Notes: generated by a model from the sequence alone, not told the origin. DNA of 64,000 bases from Mariniphaga sp040772505 (GCA_040772505.1 JAXGYA010000006.1:62001-126000); one strand, 5' to 3'; shown: positions 38,251-47,873, numbered from the stretch's first letter. Numbers and translations are program-made.

Positions 38251-38419
38251 AAAATTACTAAGAAAAATATTGAAGCTCGGACATTAGTTATCAACAATTT
38301 AGTTTATAGACAGACTCTATATAGTAGTTACTGTAAAAAAACCAGCAATGGATGCCAACCACTGGCTGTGGGCGGTAGGTGGACCATTTATCGGTCAATC
38401 ATACTTTTCAATTCAGCTA

Positions 38420-38664
38420 ATGCCATTTCGTGGATGGCTGAAACATCGGCATCCGTTTGGGCATGGTTGAACAACGAATTGACAATTAAACTCCCCAAAA
38501 AATTCAGGTCAAAAAAAGTTCGTGTAATTGTAGAAGAAGCTGAAAACGAAAGAAGTAAAAATCCGTTGCTCAAAAAAGCTTCAACTGATCCTCTTTTTAA
38601 TTCAGACATAGAAGAAATAAAAAATGACTTCCGGTATTCAGATAAGCTCTTTGTCATCAAATAA
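38420..38664 (+). pseudogene. mazE-like antitoxin copy with replaced N-terminus
   Basis: From about 38470 the frame encodes 'NNELTIKLPKKFR' to 'NDFRYSDKLFVIK', nearly identical to the intact antitoxin at 41497. The first dozen antitoxin codons are gone: 38420-38466 instead matches the unknown-gene part of copies X and Y ('catttcgtggatggctgaaa', 'catccgtttgggcatggt'). The in-frame ATG at 38368 would give a hybrid protein of doubtful value. Two 3-bp-total indel clusters relative to the 41.5 kb copy keep the frame. Confidence 0.7.
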
Positions 38665-38771
38665 GAACAATAGACAAAAAAAGATTGTCAAAACACTATG
38701 GTCATTTATCTGAAAAATCACTTCAAAAAGAGATGATTGAAACACTCAAGTTTCAGTTGGGGATTGACTAA
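38646..38771 (+). pseudogene. mazF-like toxin, C-terminal fragment
   Basis: A 41-codon open stretch overlapping the antitoxin 3' end reads 'ALCHQIRTIDKKRLSKHYGH' then 'LSEKSLQKEMIETLKFQLGI' and ends D-stop. 'QIRTIDKKRL' is the conserved C-terminal signature of PemK/MazF ribonuclease toxins. The N-terminal two thirds of the toxin is missing, and an in-frame TAA lies directly before. The same truncated junction occurs at 41709, so the deletion preceded the duplication. Confidence 0.7.
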
Positions 38772-38872
38772 ATTTCTATTTTATAACACCGCTGGCGCTG
38801 ATTTGTCCCTAAGGGATCACTGCGTGGCAATCGGTGGCCGGATAGAAACGTGGAATGTTTCGATACAATACA

Positions 38873-39043
38873 TTATTTTTGAAAGAAAAAATGAAGGACT
38901 ATGAGCCGCAAATACAAATTCCATAAATTATCCACATCAAGTTTAACCGAAGCCTGTTGTTCCCTCTTTTTTATTTTATCAACAAAGTCGGGATCATATT
39001 TTGAAGCATCTTCCCGACTATCCTCAAGTACTTTAACGTAACT
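38873..39043 (-). pseudogene. Relic of a RelB/DUF2683-like antitoxin tail
   Basis: Open without a start codon: 'KVLEDSREDASKYDPDFVDK' and 'REQQASVKLDVDNLW' followed by unrelated residues to the stop. The 'Y-x-P-x-F-V-x-K-I ... D-x-x-N-L-W' pattern is the usual C-terminus of small antitoxins of RelE/ParE-type modules in Bacteroidota. The N-terminus and any toxin are absent. The family assignment rests on this short match. Confidence 0.4.
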
Positions 39044-39235
39044 AATGGTTTTTTACTTCACACAAAATCAGCCGGTAACTTTCAACGCCGGTAAAATACG
39101 AGGCTGTTATTCAGCAACTTCGTCCTCTTTGCCACTGTTTCGGTTGCGTTTCTTTTGGTATTGGCTCATAAATAATGATGATAAAATTCTCATCTGTAAA
39201 CGAAAATTCCATATATTTATACAAAATATTCGGTT

Positions 39236-40507
39236 ATGAACGAAAATATTGAGTTGCTGAAAAAATACAACTTATGGGGCTCAAACACCTTCGATTTTGG
39301 ATATCTACGGAACGGATATACCAGCAAAATAGCTGATGCTGTTGGCAACCGGCTTATTAAAGTACTTGTGGGCCAGAGGCGTTCGGGGAAAAGTTATATT
39401 TTAAGGCAGGTTGCCAAGCAACTTATTGACAATGGGGTCAGACCCGAAAATACATTGTTTATCAACAGGGAATTTACCGATTTCGATTTTCTAAAAACGT
39501 ATAAGGACCTCGACGAACTGATTAAGTTGTACAAAAATGAGCTGAAACCTGCGGGCAAGGTGTATATTTTTATTGATGAGGTACAGCTTATTGAAGGCTG
39601 GGAGCGGGTGGTCAATTCGTATTCACAGGATTTCTCGGAAAATTATGAGTTGTTCATCAGTGGTTCCAACTCAAAAATGTTGTCGGGCGAACTGGCTACT
39701 TTGTTATCGGGAAGATACGTATGTTTCGAGATTTTCCCGTTTAGTTATATCGAGTACCTTGGAATCACCGGTCAGGAAACAGGCCGGAAAAGCTATATGG
39801 AATATATGGGCAGCGGGGGACTCCCGGAATTGTTTATGCTGCCAACGACGGAATTTAAACGCAACTATTTGTCAGCCATAAAAGATACAGTACTGTTGCG
39901 TGATATTATTCAACGACATAATATCCGGGATCCTAAATTACTGGAAGATATTTTTGTCTTTTTGGTAAACAACGCATCGAACTTAATTTCAATTGCCAAT
40001 ATCGTAAACTACTTTAAAGGACAGAACCGGAAAACAAGTTATGATGCCGTATCAAACTACATCGGCTACATTGAAGATGCATTCCTTATTCACCGGTGCG
40101 ACAGATATGATATTAAAGGAAAAGACACCTTGTCGGGCAACGCAAAATACTATATCAACGATTTGGCATACAAAAATTACCTGTATCCCGGTTATGGATA
40201 TGGATTTGGTTATCTGATTGAAAATCTGATTTATCTGGAACTTTGCCGTGCCGGCTTTGATGTTTATACTGGAGCTTTACGAAACAGGGAAGTAGATTTT
40301 GTAGCAAAAAAGGCAGACCGTGTCATTTATTTGCAAAGCTCGTACCAGCTCGGCGATGAATCAACTGTCGAACGAGAATATTCAGCCCTCGAAGCCATTG
40401 GTGATAACTTTGAGAAGCTTGTGGTTTCGCTTGACGAGATTGTTTTGCCTTTAAGAGATGGCATCAAACATATTCAGGCCTGGAATTTATTTGAATACAT
40501 CAAATAG
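39236..40507 (+). CDS. AAA ATPase with DUF4143 C-terminal domain
   Basis: 423 residues, intact within a region of broken genes. Walker A is 'VGQRRSGKS' (45-53), Walker B 'VYIFIDEVQLIEGWE' (about 108-122), followed by 'LFISGSNSKMLSGELATLLS' (sensor) and 'GRYVCFEIFPFSYIEYLG'. The C-terminal DUF4143 part ends with a nuclease-like 'NREVDFVAKKADRVIYLQ' (E-V-D-F ... K core of restriction-like folds). These archaeal/bacterial AAA_14-DUF4143 proteins are common next to mobile DNA; their cellular role is not established. Confidence 0.9.
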   Translation: MNENIELLKKYNLWGSNTFDFGYLRNGYTSKIADAVGNRLIKVLVGQRRSGKSYILRQVAKQLIDNGVRPENTLFINREFTDFDFLKTYKDLDELIKLYKNELKPAGKVYIFIDEVQLIEGWERVVNSYSQDFSENYELFISGSNSKMLSGELATLLSGRYVCFEIFPFSYIEYLGITGQETGRKSYMEYMGSGGLPELFMLPTTEFKRNYLSAIKDTVLLRDIIQRHNIRDPKLLEDIFVFLVNNASNLISIANIVNYFKGQNRKTSYDAVSNYIGYIEDAFLIHRCDRYDIKGKDTLSGNAKYYINDLAYKNYLYPGYGYGFGYLIENLIYLELCRAGFDVYTGALRNREVDFVAKKADRVIYLQSSYQLGDESTVEREYSALEAIGDNFEKLVVSLDEIVLPLRDGIKHIQAWNLFEYIK

Positions 40508-40626
40508 GGGCAGGGCTTCAGATACACGCACAAATTAATTCAAACCAAAAACATCAAATCCATTTATTACCATATTATCATTGTTAATTTCCCAACAAGC
40601 TTGTACCGCCTGAACGATTTTTCATT

Positions 40627-41049
40627 TTATTTTATCAGAAAATCACATTCTGAACTGGTGTCTTTAAAATAAAAGATTTCACTCAAACTCCTTCTTAGTT
40701 TATTAAAGACAAAATCCTCCAGCCTGTATCCCAAATCTTTACTAAACGAAAGGCTGTTGGCTTTGGCAAATATTGGATCGATGCTGTAATTTTTTTCGGG
40801 GTTTACGATTTGCTTTTTGATGGAAGACGAATAACGCGGGATAAAGTCGACAAGATAACTTTCCCTCAAATAGTCGCAATAATTGATAACTGTTCTTACC
40901 GATTTTATTTCCAGGATTTTGGAGATATTGCTATAGCTGAACTCTTTTCCGGTATTGCTTAACAGGTGCACTCCCAATCGGATTAACTGATTTTTATTTA
41001 TGATTTTTCTTCGAACTGCAATATCCCGGGTGATAATGTCACGCAACAA
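40627..41049 (-). pseudogene. C-terminal fragment of a second AAA/DUF4143 ATPase
   Basis: 140 residues beginning 'MLRDIITRDIAVRRKIINKN' and continuing through the winged-helix/DUF4143 segment 'YSNISKILEIKSVRTVINYC' to 'YFKDTSSECDFLIK'. It corresponds to roughly the last third of an ATPase like that at 39236; the Walker region is absent. The frame is open a little further upstream ('GDEFLRTLL') to a stop at about 41100, so the break is a deletion of the 5' half. Its final nuclease-like strand is cut short as well. Confidence 0.7.
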
Positions 41050-41261
41050 GGTCCTCAGGAATTCATCCCCGCTCCCGCGCGGTGTGCCGTGAGTAAAGGC
41101 AATCGTTCTTTACATAGCTGCAAATAATACCGATTAGTGTTTAATTTTAATCATCAATTTCATTTCATTCATTTCTGATTATTAAACATCTATCGGCATG
41201 TGTGAAGCGAGGAAAGAAAAGGTTTCGGGTTGAAGGAATCATGTGTGGATAAAAGAGATGA

Positions 41262-41315
41262 TCCGCCAGCAGGCGGAGTGCCTACCGATGAAGCATTCCC
41301 GAATCAAGTTCGGGA
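41262..41315. repeat. Two short palindromes in a gene-free interval
   Basis: TCCGCC-agca-GGCGGA (41262-41277) and TCCCGAA-tcaag-TTCGGGA (41297-41315). The interval 41101-41496 encodes nothing I can support, and these hairpins resemble scattered intergenic palindromes. Confidence 0.6.
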
Positions 41316-41496
41316 CAGGCTGGGGAAACGGTACAACCTGACAAAACAGTCCCAATTAATTGGATCCAGCACCGGCAAAATAGTGCAATTTGTGTGGGAT
41401 TGTTCCTGTTCAAGATAAAATAACTTATACCATGACCACAAAAAGTTACTTGATTTCTTTCTGGTATTTTTTGTAACTTTGGGAAAATTTAAAAAG

Positions 41497-41727
41497 ATGA
41501 CATTCGAAAAAACATATGTAATTAAAAATAACGAATTAACGATCAAACTCCCCAAAAAATTCAGGTCAGTAAAAAAAGTTCGTGTAATTGTAGAAGAAGC
41601 TGAAAACGAAAGAAGTAAAAAAATCCGGTTGCTCAAAAAAGCTTCAACTGATCCTCTTTTTAATTCAGACATAGAAGAAATAAAAAATGACTTCCGGTAT
41701 TCAGATAAGCTATTTGTCATCAAATAA
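41497..41727 (+). CDS. mazE-like antitoxin
   Basis: 76 residues from MTFEKTYVIKNNELTIKLP, chosen over an ATG at 41479 because the family starts with a short DNA-binding strand of the form 'KTY-I-NNEL-IKLP'. The middle 'VKKVRVIVEEAENERSKKI' and the acidic tail 'TDPLFNSDIEEIKNDFRYSD' are typical of the antitoxin half of MazEF/PemIK-type modules. The toxin behind it is truncated, so this is an orphan antitoxin. The last five residues (LFVIK) are read through the deletion junction. A damaged duplicate is at 38.5 kb. Confidence 0.7.
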   Translation: MTFEKTYVIKNNELTIKLPKKFRSVKKVRVIVEEAENERSKKIRLLKKASTDPLFNSDIEEIKNDFRYSDKLFVIK

Positions 41728-41834
41728 GAACGATAGACAAAAAAAGATTGTCAAAACATTATGGTCATTTGTCTGACAAATTACTCCAAAAAGATATAAT
41801 AGAAGCCCTTAAGTTTCAATTGGGGTTCGACTAA
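41709..41834 (+). pseudogene. mazF-like toxin, C-terminal fragment
   Basis: 41 codons open after a TAA: 'AICHQIRTIDKKRLSKHYGH' then 'LSDKLLQKDIIEALKFQLGF', D-stop. It is the same C-terminal MazF piece as at 38646, with conservative substitutions (E/D, M/I). The first about 70 residues, holding the RNA-cleaving site, are gone. The stop codon runs directly into copy Y of the repeated block. Confidence 0.7.
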
Positions 41835-42355
41835 AATCACATCTTAATAATTCAAAGCCCTGTTTACCAGTTCCTTCAGATAGGTGCAGGTTAATTCCAA
41901 AAAGTCATCCGATGAACAGCACTTCAAAATTGTCACGATGTTTGAAATATGCAAGTCAGCTTGGTACAAATTCAAAGGATGACTCAAAAATTGCCTCCTT
42001 TGTTGACGTTGGCAGTGGGCGACAGGTCGGACATTTCGTGGGTGGCTGAGAGATCGGCATCCGGTTGGGCATGGTCTAACCCATGGCTGATAAGGATTTC
42101 TTGTTAGTCTTTTCCAAAACCGTCGCGTCATTTAGCGGATCATGTCTGCATAGCCGGTGCCGTCGGCAATAACAGCAACCCAGCTTAGCAGCACCGGATC
42201 TTTTCTGAAGGCAAACCGGAATGCATGCAGCAACTGGTCGCGAATGTGGTATGCCTCCGGCGAACAGGTCATCCACACTTTTTGCGCCAGTTGGAATAGC
42301 TGTCTTTAAAACACAAAATTAATCCCTATATTTACATCCGATAAATTGAACGAAA
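41821..42355. repeat. Duplicated toxin-antitoxin block, copy Y, with unknown minus-strand gene
   Basis: The most complete copy of the block. Reading the minus strand from about 42310, one frame gives 'LFQLAQKVWMTCSPEAYHIR', 'DQLLHAFRFAFRKDPVLLSW', 'VAVIADGTGYADMI' and then a stop; sequence resembling 'AQPDADLSATHEMSDLSPTA' follows in another frame. A related paralogue tail occurs at 38388-38470. I do not recognise the family. It is convergent with mazEF and divergent from hicB. Confidence 0.65.
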
Positions 42356-42560
42356 ATGAATGAGATCATATTTATTGTAAAAGAATCACCTGAAGGGGGA
42401 GTATGAAGGAAGGGCACTGGGGTTTTCCATTTTTGTAGAAAGAGATACTTACGAAGAGATAAAAGAAAATATCCGGGACGCAATACATTGCCATTTTGAA
42501 GAGGATTTCCCAAAGATTATCAGGGTACATTTTACAAAAGAAGAAGTTTTTGCGGCATGA
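42356..42560 (+). pseudogene. hicB-like antitoxin with a one-base frameshift
   Basis: MNEIIFIVKESPEGG, then one extra G in the GGGGGAG run near 42400 shifts the frame. Past it the family sequence continues: 'GRALGFSIFVERDTYEEIKE', 'NIRDAIHCHFEEDFPKIIRV', 'HFTKEEVFAA', stop at 42558-42560. This is the short HicB-type antitoxin that pairs with a HicA toxin, but no HicA frame is found downstream or upstream. The frame would be restored by deleting one base. Confidence 0.75.
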
Positions 42561-42823
42561 AGAAAATATTGTCTTTATCGGATATAGCCGACCATTTTCA
42601 ATTATCAAAAAAGGAACTTTTGGAAAAACTGTTTTAAATTTAAAGTATTCATCCTACCAACCTCCTCTTGTTCAATTCCCTTTGTATTCTATCTTCGCGG
42701 CATATAAATGCTGCAAAACGGACTGTTAACAAAAACCTCATAAAACACCGGTTGTTTATTTTGTACAAAACCCTGAAAAGCTTAATATTGGAAGTTTATT
42801 TTGCAGGGTTAAAACACTTTTAA

Positions 42824-45800
42824 ATGAGAAGGGACAACCATTTTACCGAAGAATACATTAAAAAGCACATCGATTTTTATACTTCTTCCGCTGTGGCTAA
42901 GCGCGGGAAGGATTTGTATAAAAAGGGCAGGGTGCATTTTGATGATTACATAGAAAAAACAGATAGTTGGAAGTTTATGGTTTTGGGTTCCCGGGAATAC
43001 CAGGTTTTGGTAAAAGGGGTAAAAAATCGCGACATCCAAACCAGTTGTACCTGTCCTTTCGACTGGGGCAGCATTTGCAAACACTCAGTTGCGGCGCTTC
43101 TTTTTGTTTCCGACAATTTAGGGGAGGAATATGTGTTGCAGAACCAAAAGCATTTTCAGGAAACATTGTCCACAAACAATAGAAACAGTAAGAATTTAGG
43201 AATTGAAATCCCTGATTACCGGCACATCGATTTCAACTTTGTGAAACGCAATACTTCTGCACATATTCTGTCACTACTGAGGTACAGGCAAAGCTATGCA
43301 CGTTACTATTCGGTTGAATTCGCCGAAAAAACCGTAACATTTACTACCCCCAATGCCGAAGCCAACGTAATGTTTTACATGGAAGACGAAAAGGTGTATG
43401 TTAAATCGCCCCAGTCTAAAAAACCATCAAGGCAGCTGTCATCAGACCAGGCACAATGCCTTACAATGATTGCAAATTCTTCAATGCCCAAATTTTTGGA
43501 CGAGGTTTTTAGCGGAAGGATTCTGGAATCGGAAAAGGAAAAATTAAACAGGTTCGGATTGCCTGAAAATGTCAATTTTAACGATTACTTCTCTTATGTT
43601 TTCACCGAAAAGGATGGGTTGATATTCTATCCGGAAAATAAAGGGGCCGGGTTGCTTCCGGTGGATAAAAATGCCGGAACCCGTCTTTTCGTTTGGTTAG
43701 ATAAACTGAACAGCAACGAACTGATATTAAACGATATTCCTCAAAAAAAAGAGTGCAGGGAGTTGGGGTTTGTGATAAGAAAAAGCGACCGGAATTTTTA
43801 TGATTACGGCAACCGATACAACGAATTCTATCCGGACGATGAAAACGAACGCTACGAAATTGTGCCCATTACCGGCAAAACCCGTAAAAACGATTCATCC
43901 TCTCTTGGCACGCATATAAGAGAATACGATGAAAACCTCAACGATACCTATCATGTCGAAAAAAGCGAAAATGCAAAAGAGCTTCTACGTTTAATCAAAG
44001 AATTGAATAAAAGCGGAAACTCCGGTTTCCAATTGATGAAACGTGCCTTTAACCATTTGCAGAATGAAAAAATAGTGTATGGTATGGTGGAAGGTGCATA
44101 TCAAATCAGAAAAAAAGACCTACTGCCAATTACCCTTTCGCCCGAGCCGGTTGATGCGGTTTTTGAAGTTTCGAAAAAGAGTGAATTTTTATCAATAGAA
44201 CTGAAAATAAAAGTGGGTGACAAGTTGCTTACCCGTGAATTTTCCGATACAAACACCCCCGAGCAATATATTTATGCACAGGGCAATACTTATTATTTTG
44301 TGAAAAGTGAAAAGGTGGCGCAAATGGTTGCCACATTTCCTGATAATGTGAAAATGGTTGCCTCCTACCAGGACGAGTTCTTTAAAAATGTGGTGGAACC
44401 GGTTTCCAGAAATTTTGAAGTTAAGTTTAAACAAGAGACATTCAAAAATGAAAAGGTGGAACTGGATTTCAACAAAAAGCAGCTTTTCCTTTCAGAACAG
44501 AACGAATATGTGATTTTTACGCCTCGCGTAGAGTACAACCACCAAGTTTCGGCTGTGCTGAATTCTACAGGGAATGTCCTTGTAAATAATAACGGTTTAA
44601 TCACTGAATACCAGCGAAACTTCGAGTTGGAAAACGATTTTCTGGAGTCGCTTGCCGGACTGCACCCCGATTTTGAAGCGCAAAAGGAGAGAAAGTTGTT
44701 TTACCTGCATTACACCGATTTCACAAAAAACATGTGGTTTTACAGGTTTTTTGACCAATTGCAAGTCAACAACGTGGAAGTTTTTGGGTTGAAAGAATTG
44801 AAGAATTTCAAATATTCGCCCTACAAAGGCAAAATAAGCACCTCGGTTTCATCGGGGCAAGACTGGTTTGAAGTGGATATAAACGTGAGTTTTGGAGACA
44901 ACCGCGTTACCTTGAACGACATCAAAAAAGCGGTGTTGAACCAGCAACGCTACATTCAGTTAAAAGATGGCTCGGTGGGCGTGTTGCCGTCGGAATGGTT
45001 CCATAAACTGGAAAAATACTTCAGGAACGGCGAAATAAAAAAAGACAAGCTGGAAATATCGAAACTGCGGTTTTCAGTAATTGACGAATTGTTTGATAAC
45101 CTTGACGACACCGGTATTTTACAGGAAATTGCCGAAAAAAGGCGACGCTTGAAAACCTTCACCAACATTGAAAACACAGAAGTCCCGAAACAAATAACCG
45201 CCGATTTGCGGCACTACCAAAAAGAGGGTTTAAACTGGCTGAACTTTTTGGACGAGATGCAGTGGGGCGGTATTTTGGCCGACGACATGGGCTTGGGAAA
45301 AACCCTGCAAGTGCTGGCATTTTTGCAACTTCAGGCCAATAAAAAACCGGGCACCAATCTTATAGTGGTGCCAACCACCTTACTTTTCAACTGGGAAAAC
45401 GAGCTGAAAAAATTCGCGCCAAAACTAAAAGCACACTATTATTATGGTACCGACAGGGAAAAAAATACCCATGATTTTAAGAACTACGACCTGGTTTTTA
45501 CCACCTACGGAATTTTGCTCCGCGACATTGAAACGCTCAGTAAATTTCAGTTCAATTATGCGGTGCTCGACGAATCACAAGCCATAAAAAATCCGGTGTC
45601 GAACCGCTACAAAGCGGCTTGCCTGATAAAAGCCCGAAATAAAATTGCATTAACAGGAACGCCCATCGAAAACGGTACTTTCGATCTGTTTGCACAAATG
45701 AGTTATGCCAACCGCGGTTTTTTTGGCGGCGTTAAAAAGTTCAAAGAAAACTACTCAACCCCAATTGATAAAGATGGTAACGAGGTGATTGCGGGCGAAC

Positions 45801-46591
45801 TCAACAAATTAATCAATCCGTTTATTTTGCGGCGCACCAAGGAAAAAGTAGCCTCGGAATTGCCCGATAAAACCGAGGACATCATTTATTGTGAAATGGA
45901 AAGCGGGCAACGCCGGGTTTACGATGCCTACCGAAACGAATACCGCAACCAACTGCTCAATAAAATTGAAGCCGAAGGGATTGGAAAATCGAAAATGATG
46001 GTGCTGGAAGCGTTGACCCGTCTGCGCCAGATTTGCGATTCGCCCGTGTTATTGAATTCCGATGAGGTGAGCGAAACGCAGTCGGTGAAAATTAAAGAAA
46101 TCGTGCGGCACATCACCAATAAAACGGGTAAGCACAAAATTTTGGTATTCTCGCAGTTTGTAAAAATGTTGGGGTTGATAAAGGATGAGCTGGCAAAATT
46201 GAACATCGAATACGAATACTTAGACGGGCAGTGCAGCAGCCAGCAGCGCGAACAATCGGTCAATAACTTTCAGGAAAACGAAAACCTGCGCGTATTTCTC
46301 ATCAGTTTAAGAGCGGGTGGAACTGGACTGAATTTAACTGCTGCCGACTATGTTTACATTGTTGACCCATGGTGGAACCCGGCGGTTGAAAACCAGGCAA
46401 TTGACCGTTGTTACCGGATTGGGCAAGACAAAAAAGTATTTGCCTACCGCATGATCTGCAAAAATACTGTGGAAGAGAAAATCATCGCCCTTCAAAACAA
46501 AAAGAAAAAAATTGCCGAAGACCTCATCCAAACCGACGAAAATATTTTGAAAAAACTTAATAAAAATGATATTAAGGAATTGTTTTCGTAA
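42824..46591 (+). CDS. SNF2-family helicase with N-terminal SWIM zinc finger
   Basis: 1255 residues. A SWIM finger lies at 75-87 (C75-x-C77, C85-x-H87 in 'SCTCPFDWGSICKH'). A long middle region of unknown fold follows. The Swi2/Snf2 motor occupies the C-terminal third: motif I 'ADDMGLGKTLQVLAFLQLQ' near 815-835, 'VVPTTLLFNW', motif II 'LDESQAIKN' near 912, 'ALTGTPIENG', and in the second lobe 'VFSQFVKML', 'LDGQCSSQQREQ' and 'YRIGQDKKVFAYRM'. It is an ATP-driven DNA translocase acting in the cytoplasm. Single SWIM-SNF2 genes occur both as housekeeping remodellers and in defence islands; no nuclease or methylase partner is adjacent here. Confidence 0.93.
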   Translation: MRRDNHFTEEYIKKHIDFYTSSAVAKRGKDLYKKGRVHFDDYIEKTDSWKFMVLGSREYQVLVKGVKNRDIQTSCTCPFDWGSICKHSVAALLFVSDNLGEEYVLQNQKHFQETLSTNNRNSKNLGIEIPDYRHIDFNFVKRNTSAHILSLLRYRQSYARYYSVEFAEKTVTFTTPNAEANVMFYMEDEKVYVKSPQSKKPSRQLSSDQAQCLTMIANSSMPKFLDEVFSGRILESEKEKLNRFGLPENVNFNDYFSYVFTEKDGLIFYPENKGAGLLPVDKNAGTRLFVWLDKLNSNELILNDIPQKKECRELGFVIRKSDRNFYDYGNRYNEFYPDDENERYEIVPITGKTRKNDSSSLGTHIREYDENLNDTYHVEKSENAKELLRLIKELNKSGNSGFQLMKRAFNHLQNEKIVYGMVEGAYQIRKKDLLPITLSPEPVDAVFEVSKKSEFLSIELKIKVGDKLLTREFSDTNTPEQYIYAQGNTYYFVKSEKVAQMVATFPDNVKMVASYQDEFFKNVVEPVSRNFEVKFKQETFKNEKVELDFNKKQLFLSEQNEYVIFTPRVEYNHQVSAVLNSTGNVLVNNNGLITEYQRNFELENDFLESLAGLHPDFEAQKERKLFYLHYTDFTKNMWFYRFFDQLQVNNVEVFGLKELKNFKYSPYKGKISTSVSSGQDWFEVDINVSFGDNRVTLNDIKKAVLNQQRYIQLKDGSVGVLPSEWFHKLEKYFRNGEIKKDKLEISKLRFSVIDELFDNLDDTGILQEIAEKRRRLKTFTNIENTEVPKQITADLRHYQKEGLNWLNFLDEMQWGGILADDMGLGKTLQVLAFLQLQANKKPGTNLIVVPTTLLFNWENELKKFAPKLKAHYYYGTDREKNTHDFKNYDLVFTTYGILLRDIETLSKFQFNYAVLDESQAIKNPVSNRYKAACLIKARNKIALTGTPIENGTFDLFAQMSYANRGFFGGVKKFKENYSTPIDKDGNEVIAGELNKLINPFILRRTKEKVASELPDKTEDIIYCEMESGQRRVYDAYRNEYRNQLLNKIEAEGIGKSKMMVLEALTRLRQICDSPVLLNSDEVSETQSVKIKEIVRHITNKTGKHKILVFSQFVKMLGLIKDELAKLNIEYEYLDGQCSSQQREQSVNNFQENENLRVFLISLRAGGTGLNLTAADYVYIVDPWWNPAVENQAIDRCYRIGQDKKVFAYRMICKNTVEEKIIALQNKKKKIAEDLIQTDENILKKLNKNDIKELFS

Positions 46592-46639
46592 AAAAGTGAC
46601 TTTAATATTTGAGCTGACATGTAAAACAGTTCTATAAAC

Positions 46640-46662
46640 ATTCAAATCCAGTGGATTTGAAT
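46640..46662. terminator. Palindrome between convergent genes
   Basis: ATTCAAATCCA (46640-46650), centre G, TGGATTTGAAT (46652-46662): a perfect 11-bp inverted repeat between the SNF2 stop and the stop of the convergent ATPase. A bidirectional transcription end is plausible, although no T tract follows. Confidence 0.45.
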
Positions 46663-46688
46663 CCAATAAATCAATTGAATTTAGGCGC

Positions 46689-47849
46689 TTAATCAATGAA
46701 CTTAAAACCATATAGCGGATTATACAATGAGTAATCCTTCAAGCTGATTTCGCCTTGTTCGTCAGCGTTGCACGCAACCATTGATTTGACACTTGTTTTA
46801 AACAAGGGGGCTATTTTACTGAAGTTCAATTTTTCCGCTCTGGGGCGTTCATTTTTTTTGGCTTCTATTAAATAGATTTGGCCATCTTTTTCAAGAATAA
46901 AATCAATTTCAACTGCATTTTGGTCACGGAAGAAAAACAGGTTTTTGCCGGGTGAAAATCCTTCCTTTATAAATTCTGAGAAGACGAAGTTTTCCCAAAT
47001 ACTACCCAGATGCGGGGAGTTTTCAAGAGCCTGTAAAGAGCTTATGTTTAGTAATGCTGAAACCAACCCGTTATCGCAAAAATAGAGTTTGGGCGATTTA
47101 ATTAAACGTTTTCCCAAATTATTATAATAAGGAGGAAGAAGAAAAATAAGGCCGGAAGCCTCCAGTGAACTTATCCATGCTTTGATGGTGTTACCTGTAA
47201 CCCCAATTCCTTTTGATAATTCGGTATAGTTGACAAGCTGCCCAACACGCGTGGAGAGTAACATCAGGAAACGCCTGAAATCACGGAGGTTGCTTACATC
47301 CAAAATTTGCTTTAGATCCCGCTCCAGATAGGTTTGAATATAGTCGTCAAAAAATTCATTTGCTTCTAAATTTTCAGCCCATATTTCAGGAAATCCTCCT
47401 TTCCATAAAAGATCATTTCTGTCTTTTAATAATCCGGCCTGGTTGATTTCATTTGCACTTAAGGTATGCAGGTTCAGAATCCTTGCCCGTCCGGCAAGCG
47501 ACTCGCTTATTCCTTTCATAAGCGTAAATTGCTGACTACCTGTTAAAATCCATTTGCCTTTCACATGCCTTTCTTCGTCTATCCTTATTTTTAATTCTCT
47601 GAAAATTGAAGGGGCATATTGAATTTCGTCAATAATAACTTGTTTTTTAAAGCGGTTCAGAAATTTTGAAGGATTTACGCTCGCTTCTTCTGCCATAAGG
47701 ACTTTATCTAAAGTAACATACTCGGCATCCTTAAATAATTTTTGAAGCAGCGAGCTTTTTCCCGCTTGTCGCACTCCGGTGAGCAAAACAACAGGCCGGG
47801 TATTCACCGCATCCAGTATTTTTTCTGTATTATTTCTATTTATCCACAT
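46689..47849 (-). CDS. AAA ATPase with DUF4143 domain
   Basis: 386 residues. Walker A 'LLTGVRQAGKSSLLQKLF' (23-40), Walker B 'KQVIIDEIQYAPSIFRELKI' (about 88-107), sensor 'WILTGSQQFTLMKGISESLA', then 'GRARILNLHTLS'. The DUF4143 part has 'YLERDLKQILDVSNLRDFRR' and a winged helix, and the end has the restriction-fold-like 'NAVEIDFILEKDGQIYLIEA' with 'KK' after it. It belongs to the same broad family as the gene at 39236 but to a different subgroup. It is convergent with the SNF2 gene. An unusual inverted-repeat cluster sits 25 bp before its start codon. Confidence 0.93.
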   Translation of the reverse strand: MWINRNNTEKILDAVNTRPVVLLTGVRQAGKSSLLQKLFKDAEYVTLDKVLMAEEASVNPSKFLNRFKKQVIIDEIQYAPSIFRELKIRIDEERHVKGKWILTGSQQFTLMKGISESLAGRARILNLHTLSANEINQAGLLKDRNDLLWKGGFPEIWAENLEANEFFDDYIQTYLERDLKQILDVSNLRDFRRFLMLLSTRVGQLVNYTELSKGIGVTGNTIKAWISSLEASGLIFLLPPYYNNLGKRLIKSPKLYFCDNGLVSALLNISSLQALENSPHLGSIWENFVFSEFIKEGFSPGKNLFFFRDQNAVEIDFILEKDGQIYLIEAKKNERPRAEKLNFSKIAPLFKTSVKSMVACNADEQGEISLKDYSLYNPLYGFKFID

Positions 47850-47873
47850 AATAGCAATATTTTTCTTGCAAAT

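Noticed and set aside
38388..38660. Minus-strand frame of 90 codons as a separate gene
   Set aside because: Most of it is antisense to the mazE-like sequence; only its last part overlaps a tail of the unknown repeated gene, which is described with the repeat block.
42561..42820. A hicA toxin behind the frameshifted hicB
   Set aside because: The ATGA-overlapping frame gives only MKKILSLSDIADHFQLSKK and a few more residues, with no HicA double-stranded-RNA-binding motif or catalytic His.
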